A DNA stretch of 64,000 bases from Falciphora oryzae (lineage: Eukaryota; Ascomycota; Sordariomycetes; Magnaporthales; Magnaporthaceae). The stretch is taken from contig JNVV01000001.1 in assembly GCA_000733355.1 (NCBI GenBank), positions 2,934,219-2,998,218 of the forward strand. The letters run 5' to 3'. How positions within the stretch are numbered: position 1 is the stretch's first letter; every line of letters starts with the position of its first letter. The translations under genes were made by a program, and so were the position numbers. Shown piece after piece: positions 36,326-48,463 of this stretch. A model generated the notes under the pieces. It did no database searches. It was not told the origin of the DNA and worked only from the letters and a program-made list of their open reading frames with translations.

Positions 36326-39300
36326 ATGACGAAGCGAGAAGCCGACGGTGACTTGGACCCACTATGGCAAGATCTCGACTGGTGCGTACAGTGCTTCAGT
36401 GTGTCTTTTGCTCCAGACCCGAGAATCCGCCCGAGACTCGATGGACTCCATCTGGGGCGGCCCAGCCCCTGCCCTAGCTCATGAAGCCATCCCCGACCAC
36501 GTCCCAACTCCACCTACAGTCGGGCGCGGTGCTCTGATTGTCACCGGCTGCCACCCCCCAACCGCACGACGGGCCATCTTGCTGGCTGCCCGTGGCCCTA
36601 TCCTTCTCGCGAGTGCTGTGGCTGACCATGTTTTCCGCTGCCCCTCCCCCATAGGGCCATCGGCCAGATGCTGATTATGGGCTGGGATGGCACCGAGGTC
36701 ACGCCCCAGATCCGTAACTTGATCGAGAACCATCATCTCGGCAGCATTCTCCTGACGGCCAAGAACCTCAAGTGTCTGTCGTACCGTATCCCCGTGCACG
36801 TGACGTGAAAGCCCTCCTGCTACCATGATGGGAGCCCGCCCTGATGTGCTCCGATTTTGTTGCCTAGGTAGTGCCAGCGGCTTGCACTCGAGTGTGTCAT
36901 GGCTGACCTCGCTGCATCGCTACCCCAGCTGCCCACGAGACCTCAAGGCTGGTTCAGGAGCTGCAGACTATCGCGCACCAGGCCGGGCATCCTTTCCCGC
37001 TTCTGGTAGCCCTAGACCAGGAAAATGGCGGTGTCAACAGTCTCTTCGACGAGGACTACATCTGCCAGTTCCCCAGCGCCATGGGCGTGGCTGCTGCCGG
37101 AAGCCCCGAGCTGGCCTACAACATCGCCAAAGCCACCGCTACCGAGGTTTCGGCGGTTGGCGTCAACTTGATCCTTGGGCCCGTCCTGGACGTCCTCACG
37201 AATGCCCGTTACCAGCCCCTGGGTGTCCGAGCGACGAGCGATGATCCCCAGGAGGTTTCCCAGTACGGCATCGCGTCCATGAACGGCTACAAGGACGCCG
37301 GGATGGCCACGTGCGGCAAGCACTTCCCCTCGTACGGCTCCCTCGAATTCCTGGGCTCCAGTTTAGACATCCCGATAATTACCCAGACACTCGAGGAGTT
37401 GAGCCTCAGCGCCCTTGTCCCGTTCCGAAATGCCATCGCCACCGGCCGCCTCGACGCCATCTTCGTCGGCGGATGCGGCATCACGAATCCATCCATGAAC
37501 GTCATGCACGCCTGCCTCTCGGACCAGGTCGTCGATGACCTGCTTAGGAACGAGCTGGGGTTCTCAGGGGTTGCAATCTCCGAGTGCCTGGAGATGGAGG
37601 CGCTGAGCCACGAGATAGGAGTCAAGGGCGGGACCGTCATGGCCGTCGAGGCAGGATGCGATCTGATTCTGCTCTGCCGCGCCTATGACGTCCAGCTCGA
37701 AGCCATCGCGGGCCTGAAGCTCGGTATCGAAAACGGGATTCTCACAAAGGACAGGATATTCACCTCTCTCCACCGCGTGCTCCGGCTGAAAAAGGCGTGC
37801 ACGTCTTGGGCCAAGGCTCTCAACCCCCCTGGCCTCTCGCTTTTGACAAAGATTCATCCCTCGCATCTGGCCCTGTCGAGGCAAGCGTATGACGACTCCA
37901 TCACGGTCATGCGAGACAAGGACAAACTCCTTCCCCTGAACCAGTCGATGCACCGAGACGAAGAGCTCCTCCTGCTCACGCCTCTGGTCAAGCCGCTCCC
38001 AGCATCTGCCGCCACCAAGGCACTGCTCAAGTCCAAGAATATGCAGGAAGTGGCTCCTACCAACCATGATAAGTGGATTCATCAAGAAAGAGGCGCCATA
38101 ATGACTGGCGAGGGAGTCTTCAGAGAGCTGGGGAGATCTCTCGCGCGAGGACGTCTCGGGAAGTTATTACACACGTCGTACACCGCGAATGGGCTCAGAC
38201 CAGGTTAGTTGGGTTCCATGATGCCATTACTACTGACATGCAATGCCATGGAAGTCGGGCCGCCCGAAGGGATTCCGGCTAGCGGATGCCCTCAATAGAT
38301 GCCCATCAGCCAGACCTGCGACTAACAGACCACAGTTCACGAGAATCTCATAAACAGAGCATCTTGCATCATAATAGTCACAGCCGACGCCAACCGGAAC
38401 TTATACCAGGCTGGCTTCACCAAGCATGTGTCAACTCTGTGCGCGATGCTGCGTGCCACTGGCCAAAAGAAATCGCTGATCGTTGTTGCTGTAAGCTCGC
38501 CCTATGACTTTGCTATGGACAAGACAGTCGGCACATACATCTGCACGTACGACTTCACCGAGACAGGGATGAACGCTCTCGTCCGGGCTCTCATGGGCGA
38601 CTTCCCACCACGCGGCACGTTCCCTGGGACTTTGAGGAAGAGCAAAAAGGTGGTGAAGTCGCGGCAGCGGTGGCTCGTCGAGGATTATGATCGCGACAGG
38701 GACGGCCCGGAGCTGGATAACCTCATCCAGGCGACAGCGCGGGCCAGCACGCCCAGCATGCGGTACCTCGAAAAAACGACATCGGCAACCTTCCAGCTGT
38801 CGAACCCGCGCATCCAGGAGTCACACTTCGTGGTGCGCAACAGCAGCACGCAGGCGCTGTACGGCTTCTGCGCCACCTATGTGACGCAGGGCGGCGTCGG
38901 CATCATCGGCGTCATCTTCGTGGACCCAGCCAAGCGCAACGTCTCGATCGGCAGGTCGCTCCAGCGGGGAGCCCTGCGGGAGCTGATGAAGCGGGGTGTC
39001 AACAAGATCCAGCTCGGGACCTCTCTCCCTGGTGTGTTTCTGGGCATCCCCATCGATGAGGACGGCGCGAGCACCAAAGCCTGGTTTGCCAACAGCGGCT
39101 GGGACGTTCAGTTCCCAAAGCGCCTGACCAACATGACCATCGCGGACCTGGGCTCGTGGACGGCGCCCGAGGGCCTCCTCGCGAGCATCCAGCGCGCCAG
39201 CATCAGCTTTGACCTGATCCACGGCCACGAGAACGCCGAGACGGTGCTGGCGCACGTGCAGGCGCACGCCAGCGTCGAGGTGTGCGAGCTCTACCGGCTT

Positions 39301-39782
39301 GCGCTGCAGGAGACCAAGACGTGCGGCGTCGTGCGCGCCAAGAGCGCCGCCGACGCAATCTTGGGCACCGTTGTCATCTGTAGCCCCGGAAGCGCCCTGG
39401 CGACCTACATCCCCGCTCTAGCCCCGGTCCGACCCCAGAGGCCGGGCGCCACCGCCAGCGCCGAGTCGGTCGGCGGCATCATCGCGCCCGTCCTGGCCCA
39501 CCACCAAAACCAGACGACGCTCGTGCTGCAGGGCCTCGCGCTCATGGGCGTCCGGCAGAACAAGGCACACCGTTCCTCGCGCAGCGTGCTCAGCTGGGTC
39601 CAGGACGAGCTGTACGAGCCGCTGCTCGCCATGAACTTCGAGACGCTACAGGCGTTTGAGGAGATTACGAACTCGCCTGACCACGTGAGTCCCTGCGACC
39701 CCAGAGTTTGCATTTTCCATTTCCCCTATGGCGGATATGCTGACATTCCTTGTTCATCTAGTGGGCTGATTTGTTGGCATAG
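36326..39782 (+). CDS. nag3: GH3 beta-N-acetylglucosaminidase-like protein with C-terminal GNAT acetyltransferase domain
   Basis: Five exons: 36326-36381, 36655-36773, 36929-38203, 38336-39684 and 39762-39782. All introns are GT-AG with CTGAC/CTAAC branch points, including the last short exon ending PDHWADLLA; 939 aa. The GH3 (NagZ-like) part starts right after the first exon (AIGQMLIMGWDGTEV, then LDQENGGVN, FPSAMG) and includes KHFPSYG at 189-195. The nucleophile loop reads SECLEM with E277 where bacterial NagZ has Asp. The middle part (to about 600) fits the GH3 C-terminal region, and about 645-760 is a GNAT fold (FVDPAKRNVSIGRSLQRGAL, then WFANSGW). This GH3-GNAT architecture is the NAG3 type linked to fungal GlcNAc clusters and probably processes GlcNAc-containing saccharides inside the cell. 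No signal peptide is seen. Activity with Glu as nucleophile is uncertain. It faces dac1 head to head and ron1 tail to tail. Confidence 0.9.
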
Positions 39783-40572
39783 CTCCAACGTGACTGCGCG
39801 TTCTTTTCAATTTGTTGAGTATCGCAGGCGACTAACCTACGCGATGATCTTGGTCAAGAGCGGAGAAGGGGGGGAAAAGGAGGATTGATTTGATTTAAAG
39901 CTGCTAAACGATTCGTTCCGTCAGTTGCGTATATATGCTATTTACGCTCTGGTTGTCTATCTATTTCCATTTGTAGGCACTTGACCCCCATCATTCATTC
40001 CAGTCAAGTTTCAATCGCGTGCTCAGTCCCATGGAAATACCCGTACACTGAGATCAGACGGGCGGGCCGCTCCGCATGTCTCAGCCTCTGGGACCGTTGG
40101 TAAACTCGCCCTATACTGCTTCCAATCACTTGGAATTATCTGATGCTTGGAGCCTCGACACGTATGCCCCGCGGCCGGCAGGCTAATACGTCGAAGTTGG
40201 CATCCAAATTCACGGCCGCAAAGGCCATGGCCGTCGGTTCGGCCCGCCACACACGAGATAAGTTTTGATAAAGAGGCAAAATATCCAAGTCCGACTGATA
40301 TTATGTACATATCGGCCAAGATGGCGCGGCCGCTCCCGTCTACCCCAACCGAAACACATCGCCCGTGGTCGTCAACATAATTAATGCACAAAGCTCGGGC
40401 GCAAAACGCAGGCCGAGGGGTATCATAGTATTTCACATCCGAGTGTAGCCCAAAGAGTAGAAGCATGTGGATGCTGTTGCAGCCCTTTTCTCTTAAACCC
40501 CCCAAAGCTGAAAAACGCCGGTTGAAGATTCGGAAAAGGAAATCAAAATGTGCCTCGGCTGCGACTGTTTGT
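39783..40572. other. Convergent 3' region between nag3 and ron1
   Basis: A 790-bp stretch between two converging stop codons, expected to hold both 3' UTRs and terminators. Nothing else supported; the long minus-strand frame through 40023-41060 is out of frame with the ron1 coding exons. Confidence 0.6.
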
Positions 40573-42570
40573 TCAGTCAGGCACAAAGTAGCGCTTCGTC
40601 CCGCCCCGGACGGGCCGGGGATTTTCCTCGACGGTCCGGATGTGATGGACGACGTGAGGCCTATACACGGCGTCCACCGGGTCGAGGAAGTCGTCGAGGC
40701 TGAGGGGGAAGTACTCGTAGAGCAGGTCCGCGCTCTCCACGGGGCTGCCGCCGGGGTTGGGGCCCGAGGCCGTGCGGCCCTTGCTGAGCTGCGGGCTCGA
40801 TAGCGAGTCCACGCTTGAGCGGTTCGGCGGAGACCGTTCGTCCTCGGACAGGGACAGGTTGATGGGCAGGGTCGGTGGGGCCGTGGGCCGGTGGACCGAC
40901 GGGGCCGCCATCGTGGGAGTGGGCGGCTGGTGCCTGTGCGATTCCGACGACCCAGACCAGGATGGCACCGGCGGCCTGTTTGGGTTTGGCGAGACGGCTG
41001 CTCTTTTGGACGAGTGCGGATTCCCACCGCTGCCGCCGTTGTTGTATGTCCAGTCGGCAACCTGCTACAATGATAGTTTACTGTTAGCTCTGCTCGATCT
41101 AGTCCTGCCAGGGGTGGCTAGAGAACGTCTCCGGAGGACCCAGACGGCAACAATACGCAAGGCGTATAAAGAACAAGTACTTGCCTGAGTATTCCCCTGC
41201 AGCTGGTGAGACTGCATCTTCTGCGGCACCTCCCCCTTGACAAACTCTGACTTGGTGGCCGCTACCGCAGCCGAGACAGGGTCGTTTGACACACTGCGTC
41301 GCTCCGACTTTTTGTCGCTAACGAGCTGCACGTCCTTTCTGCTGTCAAAGTTGCGCGGGCTGCGGCCGCGCACGATGACCGGGCCCGACTGGATCTCGGC
41401 CAGCTTGACGAAGCCGCCGGCCGATGCGCCCATCGAGGCAGCAGCCAGCCCGTCTCCGCCATCAAAGGACTGCTGCGTCTGTCCCAGCTTGCCGAGCAGG
41501 GAAATCCGGACGGCGTAGTGTTGCTGCAGTCCCTTGCGCCGACCGTTGTTGGCCGTGGCGTGTTTGAACTGAAGCCGCTTCCACGAGACGGGCACCGATA
41601 TGAAGTTTCCGTCGAGCTCCTGCCCGCCGTCTGTCATGTCGATGGATATCCGCGGGGGCGCCCCGGCCGACTTTGAATGGTCGTCGCCCCCCGCAGCGTT
41701 TGGATTGGTGTTCTTCCACGGTATCGATATTATTTCTGTGGGCTTGCCATCGATGGATTCGGTGGCGGTTATGGACACGGCCAACTCGAGCAGCGGGGCC
41801 GTGATCCCGCCCTGGTCTGGCGGCAGCGCAACATGTGTGACGTGTCTGGGTATCGCGACGTGGCCCGAGCATTGCCACAGGTTGCGGCGGTAGCAGGTCA
41901 GCTCGTGCGGCCGACTGCCACCCATGTTACCGTCTCCGCTGAAGACATCCTCGGCCACGAAGAACATGCCGTACAGTTCTGCCGTCAGCGCGATCTCGAC
42001 ACCCTGCCCGGTTTCGTCCAAGAGTGTGGCCTTTGCGACGGGGGCCGAGAAGCTCAATAGTTTATTATCCACGTCGTTGTCCGGCGGCGACGACTCTGGG
42101 TCCGCGAAGCCGGCATCGACGTCGGTAGTGCTGTGGTGGTGGTGATGATGTGCATGTCGGCCGCCGTGCGATGGTCCTGCCGAAACTGCGGCTGTCGATG
42201 CCGTCGTCGTCGCCACGCTACCCGGCGGAGCGCCTGTGAAACTAGGCCGGGAGGGATAAGAGAAAGGGTCTTCGAATGTGGCCGAGAAGGGCTCGAAGTC
42301 GTACGACGGCGTAAACGGCATGTTTTGGAGCCCCTGAACGTTCTCACTGATTGTTTGGAAGCCAGCCCGGCTTTGTTTAGCCACCATCGCGTGCCATTCC
42401 CGTCCCCATCTCGCCCCAGCCCAAACAACAAGCACTCACAGGATAGATTCGTCAAAAGCCATGTCAGGGTCGAAGACCCCCATGCTCAGCGAAGTCGCGG
42501 CCGTGTTGACATTCAGGCCCATGCCATCGGGGCCGGTAGGCGTGGCCGTTGAGTTAAAGGCGGCCATCAT
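40573..42570 (-). CDS. ron1: Ndt80/PhoG-like transcription factor, regulator of GlcNAc catabolism (RON1)
   Basis: Three exons: 42440-42570, 41185-42346 and 40573-41061; 593 aa. Intron 42347-42439 is GT-AG. Intron 41062-41184 begins GCAAGT, a GC-AG intron required to keep frame (NTQ joined to VADWTYNN). The DNA-binding domain (about 140-385) has Ndt80 hallmarks: LTAELYGMFFVAEDVF, ELTCYRRNLWQCSG, VPVSWKRLQFKHATANNGRRKGLQQHYAVRISL, IQSGPVIVRGRSPRNFDSRKD. The N-terminal part has a His tract (GRHAHHHHHHS); the C-terminus (LLYEYFPLSLDDFLDPVDAVYRPH...RYFVPD) looks conserved and is a candidate activation or interaction region. In Trichoderma reesei the Ndt80-like RON1 is required to induce the clustered GlcNAc genes; position between nag3 and hxk3 supports the same role here. 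Two adjacent ATGs (42570, 42567) make the start ambiguous by one residue. Confidence 0.9.
41062..41184 (-). other. ron1: GC-AG intron of ron1
   Basis: The donor reads CAG|GCAAGT and the acceptor TAGCAG. No GT donor nearby keeps the frame into the conserved C-terminal exon. Confidence 0.75.
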
Positions 42571-44018
42571 GTCATGCTAGGCTGTACATTCAGAGCGCGG
42601 CATCGATGACGCCCAGGCGCCGAGGAAGGCCCTCTGTTTCTCCAGCCGCGCGCTGCTGCTCCGTGTCTCCCGGGCGCTGGCTGCAGACTCTGTTTCGATG
42701 GATCTGCGGTATCTTGGGGCCGCCGTTGACCTATCGGAGTCGCGGTCGTTTGCGTTTGTGTGCTGGTGCTGTTGCGACGATTGATTCTCGGGCTGTCGGG
42801 CAATCTGTTTTTTCTCGCTCTTTTCCAACTCCCCGCGCCCCCTATCGCAGGTATTGGAGGGTCCAGTCTTGATTTGTGGTTGCGATTTTGCGACGCGGCA
42901 AATTGTGGTCGGTGGCGGGATTCGGCGGTCAAGCTGGCTCGCAATCGCGCGGAATTATCTGTCACGATGTGAATTTGGCGAGCTGTCAAGACACCAATGC
43001 GATTCGGCGCGGACGTGTTTGTTTTGAGGCAAAGGCCCATGGGAGTTGGTGGTTTGACGACGGGGGTGCGCGCTTTGGCTCAGATCAATTGACTGCGAGG
43101 ATGATCGAGGCACGAGCAGGGCGACGGGGCCGTCCACGAGGTGGAGTTCAGTTGCGGGGGAACCTGGTCGGAACCCGAGGGCCACACCAAAAACCCGGAC
43201 CCAAAGCTGGGGAGGCTGGGCTCGTCCCCCACGCCCGATCCCGCTATCAACTGCGTGCACGCCACACCCGATCAACCGGCTGTGTCCACCGACTGGCCGG
43301 TTGGGTGAGCGGCCTACCAAAAATACCTACCAAAATACGAAGCCCCAGGCAGCTCTTGGCAGCGTGGCTGACGGATTGACAGCGGCCTTACCTGGGTGGC
43401 CGACACGAGGGATCGACCAGCCTTGTACGCAAGGCGCACTTGTCCGCATACATCCCGTCGCTGGTCCGCTTCTTGCACGAGATGAGCACAGGGAATGGGC
43501 GGGATTTTTCCTTCTTCTCCTGTCCTCCTTTCGCCCTCGAATTCATCCCGTCACTCTCCCAGGAGTGACGCAGCGCACATTTTGGTGGGTCGCACAACCG
43601 AACAGCACTCGCATGTGGCGTTTAGATTATGGCGCTTGGCGAGCCCAAAGCAGCAGGTGGCCGGGTCCAGACCAATCAATCCCATCCTTCGGTTGCGACC
43701 AAAGGCCTGTCAAGATCAGCGCAGAAGCTGGCCAACAAATAAATAGATTAGAATCATGTCAACCTCACATGTTCTCCAGAGAAACTGCTGTGAAGCCGAG
43801 AATGTGATAACACGCCGGCTCGCTGTTTCGAAATGAAGCCGACTGCGCATGATAACGCGCGAATCGGGTGGAAAGAATACGCGAGGAAGCCGACAGCCGA
43901 CATTGCAGCCCAGCAATGGCAGTGAGCTGCCTGCAACACGCGGCAGGTGGCTCCCTGAGGCACAGCATGTGCGCCAGCCACTTGGCTGTGGTCAGCCTTG
44001 TCGTCCGGGTCCATGCAA
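42571..44018. other. ron1 upstream region and hxk3 3' flank
   Basis: About 1.4 kb between the ron1 start and the hxk3 stop, both genes on the minus strand. It should include the hxk3 terminator and the ron1 promoter and 5' UTR. Frames such as 42876-43379 (plus) and 42567-43040 (minus) overlap and show no domain. Confidence 0.5.
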
Positions 44019-45981
44019 CTAGTTTGCCTTGCCTTCCTCTCGGCAAGCCAACGCAACGGCCGCGCCGATAAGCGAGCTTTCCTTGGCTGGGACCAGCTCT
44101 ATCCTATTGGATAGGGACGGCGAGGACGACGACGACGACGAGAGAAGCCCGTCGATGTACCCCTGGCAGTTCTTTGAGAAGCCCGGATACTGCTCCATGA
44201 CGGATCCATTGTAGGCGACCATGACACGCCCAAGATTCATTTCAGCCTTGGTTTGCTCGATGAAGCAGGACTGATCTCGCGGTTGTATTGGGGCGTCGGT
44301 GGTAGAAGCAGCTACGGCTTCCGTGAGTGATTCGAGACACTCGCGCTCGGTCTCCGCTTTCAGCTCCCACAGCCCATAGACAGCAGCGGCGACCATGGCG
44401 GCAGACCGATGCGTCACGAGCGAGGCGACCGTCTTGACCGCTGCCATGTCTGCCGTCGTCGGGGCGACAGGTGATGGGTGGCGGGATGAGAACGCAGATA
44501 TGGCGACCGAAAGGGATGAAGTTGTGTCGCTATTTCATGACGGAAGACGAGAATATGTCAGTTTACCCGGGCAGTTAACCCCGGGGGATGGAGAGATGGA
44601 GGGGCCTGGAAAAATGGCGGATGCCTTACCCTTCGACGGCAGATATCGTCTCGGTCTCAAGCGAGTATGGTTTCAGCAAACTCGGAGGCACGATCCCACC
44701 AAAAATTCCCGTCGATTCGATCGCCTCAACCAGAACCAGCCTAACCAGTTCGCCGAGATAAAGGCCGGCCACAAAGTGCTCCAGGGGTTGGAATTCGGGC
44801 TTGGGGTGCGACTCGTTGAGCCTCCGATCCCATCTCGTCATAGGTAGTATGCCCTTGCCGAACATGCCCATCTCCGTGTTGATGATGACATGGCTCGCCT
44901 TCCCCAACCAGCTGACCGGCCGGGCTCCGAATTTCGGTCGATCTATGGCCGAGGTGTTGAGGAATGCCGAGATGTTGAAGCCAGTGCCAAGAATCAGGCC
45001 GAACCTCGTCAACGGGCTCCGGTAAGTCTCGGAGAGGAGGGTAGCTGAGGAGTCGTTGACAATGGCGGCCAGCTCAACGTTGAGGCCTCTTTTGCTGCAC
45101 GCGATCTGGATGATGTCGCCCAGATTCTGCCCAAGCAACCCGTTGGCCGCAAGGAACCCCTTGCCCATTCCCTGGAGCAACCCTCCTTTTGCTGAGGTCT
45201 GTCTTTGAACATGTCGAACAAACATGTCAGCAGATCCTGTCGCCACAGGCACAGGTAACGATATCAATCGACCAGGAAGTGGATATGAAGAAAAAGAAGG
45301 CGGGGGGAAAAGAGGGAAAGCGAGAAGAACATCAACATACTCAATCGGAAAACTCCATGCCAGTCCCACTGGTATTGGCTTCTCAGAGCCATTTTCGTGT
45401 TCGTCCTCAAGCGCCGAAGATACGGTCTCTACAATCCTGGCAGCCATCCAATCAAAGAAATCCATTCCCACGAGGTTCTTTATGTCGCTGTCTATCCTGA
45501 AGGTACTGATGCGCACGATATTGCTTTCGCCCCCATGGCCGGCCTCGGCCTTGCCGTCTAGCTCAACCAAGGCGACACGCAGAGTCGAGCCGCCGACATC
45601 CAAAGCCAGGTAGCGTCCGTGCTCGGAGCCGTCGGGCAGCTGGTGGTTGTATGACGGCAGCATGCATGCCGTGTTCGACCAGAGTCGCTCCCGCAGCTGA
45701 GCCTTGAGCTGGAGTGAGAACTCGCTCAGGGCTGCGGGGCTCACTGGCTTGAGGAGGAGCTCCTCGGCTTCCCGCAGGAACTCCAGGACGCTGTCGTACT
45801 GCTGGCGGTCGCCCCCAGAGGGACCCACGGCGGTCGGGTTGCCATCAACCTGCTTGAGCGTGCTGCGGCTAGTCCAGTAGGCTAAAATAGCCTGGATAAG
45901 AGATTTGCCCTTGAGAAGGGACTTGAGGGCGGCGAGGATGGCGCTTCGTAGCGATGTCATGGCGGAAGCGAGTGGCTCCAT
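44019..45981 (-). CDS. hxk3: Hexokinase-family GlcNAc kinase
   Basis: Three exons: 45341-45981, 44630-45202 and 44019-44529. GT-AG introns 45203-45340 and 44530-44629 (branch CTGAC) restore SFPIEQTSAKGGLLQGMGKGF and VEGDTTSSLS; 574 aa. Hexokinase motifs: phosphate-1 YLALDVGGSTLRVALVELDG (124-143), WSFPIEQTS (209-217), catalytic AAIVNDSSATLLS with D264, LILGTGFNISAF, NTEMGMFG, and a C-terminal SSLIGAAVALA. Sugar-contact loops differ from glucose hexokinases and the gene sits in the GlcNAc cluster, so phosphorylation of GlcNAc to GlcNAc-6-P is the likely role (HXK3/NAG5 type). The N-terminus has a hydrophobic/basic stretch (AILAALKSLLKGKSLIQAILAYW) that could be membrane-associated. A Ser run (SSSSSSS) lies before the last motif. 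The start at 45981 is the first ATG; another Met eight codons in (MTSLRS) is possible. Confidence 0.93.
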
Positions 45982-46029
45982 GACATCGAGGAGAGGGGGT
46001 TGGGGATGGTGTTTTGCGCGGGCGGCACT

Positions 46030-46036
46030 TTATATA
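46030..46036 (-). promoter_or_regulatory. hxk3: TATA-like element upstream of hxk3
   Basis: TATATAA (followed by AGTGCC) on the minus strand lies about 50 bp upstream of the hxk3 ATG. The distance is short, so it may serve a downstream start or a very short leader. Confidence 0.35.
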
Positions 46037-48446
46037 TCATGTCCTTCTGAGCATTGAGGCTGCGTGGTATCAGACCTTTCTCGACTGCGACTGGGAGCCG
46101 CTAGGATCTGGGTCTCTGGTAGAATACGAGAAAGTCCACCTTGTGCGTCGCTTCACGGGCCGAAGAAAGCGACCGTATCGGTGTGAGGCGAAATGCACAG
46201 AAAAAAAAGAAAAAGAAAAAAAAAATAGGATGGTTACAGGGAAATCGAGATAGCCAAGGCTAGAAAATGGGGGGAAAGATGGAAGAAATGCGACAATGAA
46301 ACCTCTTTCTAGACCGACCGTGACGCCATCAGAACCTTGAATGTTGCCGACTTCGACGATGGAGCGGAGGTGGAAGAGAATGAGGGTTGTGCCGGAGAGA
46401 CTGGGGGAAGACAGGACCTAAGCGGGACAGGGGGCCCTGTAGCATCGGAGGGAGACTAGTTCGGGGACCAGGGAGGGCATTCGTTCCATCGAGCCTTGCG
46501 ACCTACGTAGCGCGAGGGCACCGTCGACGCCCAATAGAGAAGAGGGCTATCGCGGGAGGCTTGTGTGTGAATCAATGCGCCCTTGACAGCGGTGTGGCTG
46601 GCTGTCTCGGCGGTGGACGTGTTCCCAAGCGGGTTGCGCTGGCAACGAGGCACAGGCAAACTGTTGAGGGGAGGGGCCACAAGAGACGATCGACTCAGCC
46701 GGGATACGCCATTCCCGGCCGGATAGCGCAGCTGATATCGGCACAGACGGCACCTGGAGCATGTCTGGGGGAAGCAACCTCACTTCTCAGCGCGGTTGGC
46801 CAAGCCTGATGGTGTCTGTCTCGGGCGCACGAATCCCCAAGCAACCAGGCCTGGAGCCAGGCACGCAGATCGAGGGCCACCTTCCATGGGCGGCGGGATG
46901 GTTCACACCACGAAAAAAGGGACCTGCACGTTCACTTGAACGGGTGGCCAGGGATGGGCCTAGGGGCGTGTTGGTCGTGCTACCTGGGGCTGGGACGAGG
47001 CAACAATGTGAGGGGAGGTTCAAGTAACGTTGCAAGGCGCGACCAAAGAATGACTGGCAAATTGGACCCTGTGGCAGCAGCCCCATTTGCTAAGCCGCAG
47101 GAGGGAACGTGGTCGGGGAATCTACGCCACAGCGAGCATGGGCATTGGTGTTCCCCGCCCTGATAGGTTGCGTGACAGGCCAATCACATGGCTCCCGCGT
47201 TTGGTGGCTTCAGGGAGATTGAAGCCCTCGATGGGGAGAAATCGTCGGCGGGAGATGTTGCGCTAGAAAGTTATGCCTGGCAGGCCACAATTCCGAGAGC
47301 CTTGGACTTGTGCTGGAGATGGAAGGTGGAAGTTACAGGGCGGGTGCTGGAGCCCGGGGTCCGCCTGCCCACTTCTTTTCTCTGGAGAACAAACACTAGG
47401 AGGAAACCCCGGTCAGCAACCAACCTCAATAGACGGCCCGCTCCAAGCAGCGAGCGACCACGACCTTACTGTAGTAGGCTTGGCTGTTGCATTTGGGCGC
47501 GCATTCACTACCTCGATGCGCACAGCGGCGTCATCCTGTCGCCTCCATGCTATCACAAAAGCGTGGAAGAGACACTCGGGCGTGTCGCCGACTTGGTTAC
47601 GCAGCATTATCGTCGACATCTCTGGACTTTGATTCGTCGGTTGCAGCGAGCTGGACGACAGCGACTCGAGGCCCCATCCCAGCCAATCTGAGCGCTCCTC
47701 TCGAGCCCGTGATGCAGCCCCCTCCCACAGCATCAGACTCACGGAATATCTGATCGCTCCTCCATGCATAGTCCTCGGGCGCCTCTTGACATTGCCTGTC
47801 GCGGCCTCACTCCGGGGAGACGTCATCAAAAGCACAGCAACCGTGTGCAGCCCAACACCCGCAAAGCCCGCGCAAACCCGTGCTCCGTCCGTCCCACGGC
47901 CAGAGCCTGCATAGAGTTCGCACTGTGGGCGGGCGGGCGAGGCCCCTCCAGATCCAGATCGAGGAGTGTGCACCGGACCTCTTTTCTGGTGGCGCTCTCC
48001 GGTGAACGTTTCATCGCCTGGCCCTCCGCAACGGCTCGCTCCATGCCATCGCCATCAATATGCCTCATGCTTTGATAACGCTCACCACCTCCACACCTCA
48101 TCGTCTCGTCACCGGATCGTCCGGCGTGGAACCTCGTCAAGCGATGGCGTCCCACTGTGTCCCATCACGGGTCTAGGCGGACATGCTTTTGAGACATCTG
48201 ACTGCTCTGCCAGACGCTCATGTCGAGCCTTCGAGATGGGGGTGGCATCCCATCGAAGCTTCCATCGCTTCTCTGGGACTGTCTGCCCGTGGGCCCGGGC
48301 CAGGTGCCTAGTGGTCGCGTGGTTTCCCGTCGTAGAGGAGTCAGCCTGAGGTGGTGGCCGTCCTCATCCGGACGACATCATCCTTGCCTCCGTCCAATGC
48401 CCGGGAAGGTAACTGTTTCCGTCGGGCACCTTAAGCCGACAATACC

Positions 48447-48463
48447 AGATAATACTCTTATCT
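48447..48463. promoter_or_regulatory. Inverted pair of GATA sites upstream of dam1
   Basis: AGATAA (48447-48452) and TTATCT (48458-48463) form an inverted pair with a 5-bp spacer, about 420 bp upstream of the dam1 ATG. Paired HGATAR sites are the classic arrangement for AreA/NIT2 nitrogen regulators; GlcNAc catabolism releases ammonia, so the link is plausible but untested. Confidence 0.45.

Noticed and set aside
40023..41060. 345-codon minus-strand frame beneath ron1
   Set aside because: It is the wrong frame relative to the conserved ron1 C-terminal exon, and its Arg/Pro-rich content is typical of an off-frame shadow.
47188..47973. Possible genes between hxk3 and dam1
   Set aside because: Overlapping frames on both strands without domains; the interval is better read as a divergent regulatory region.
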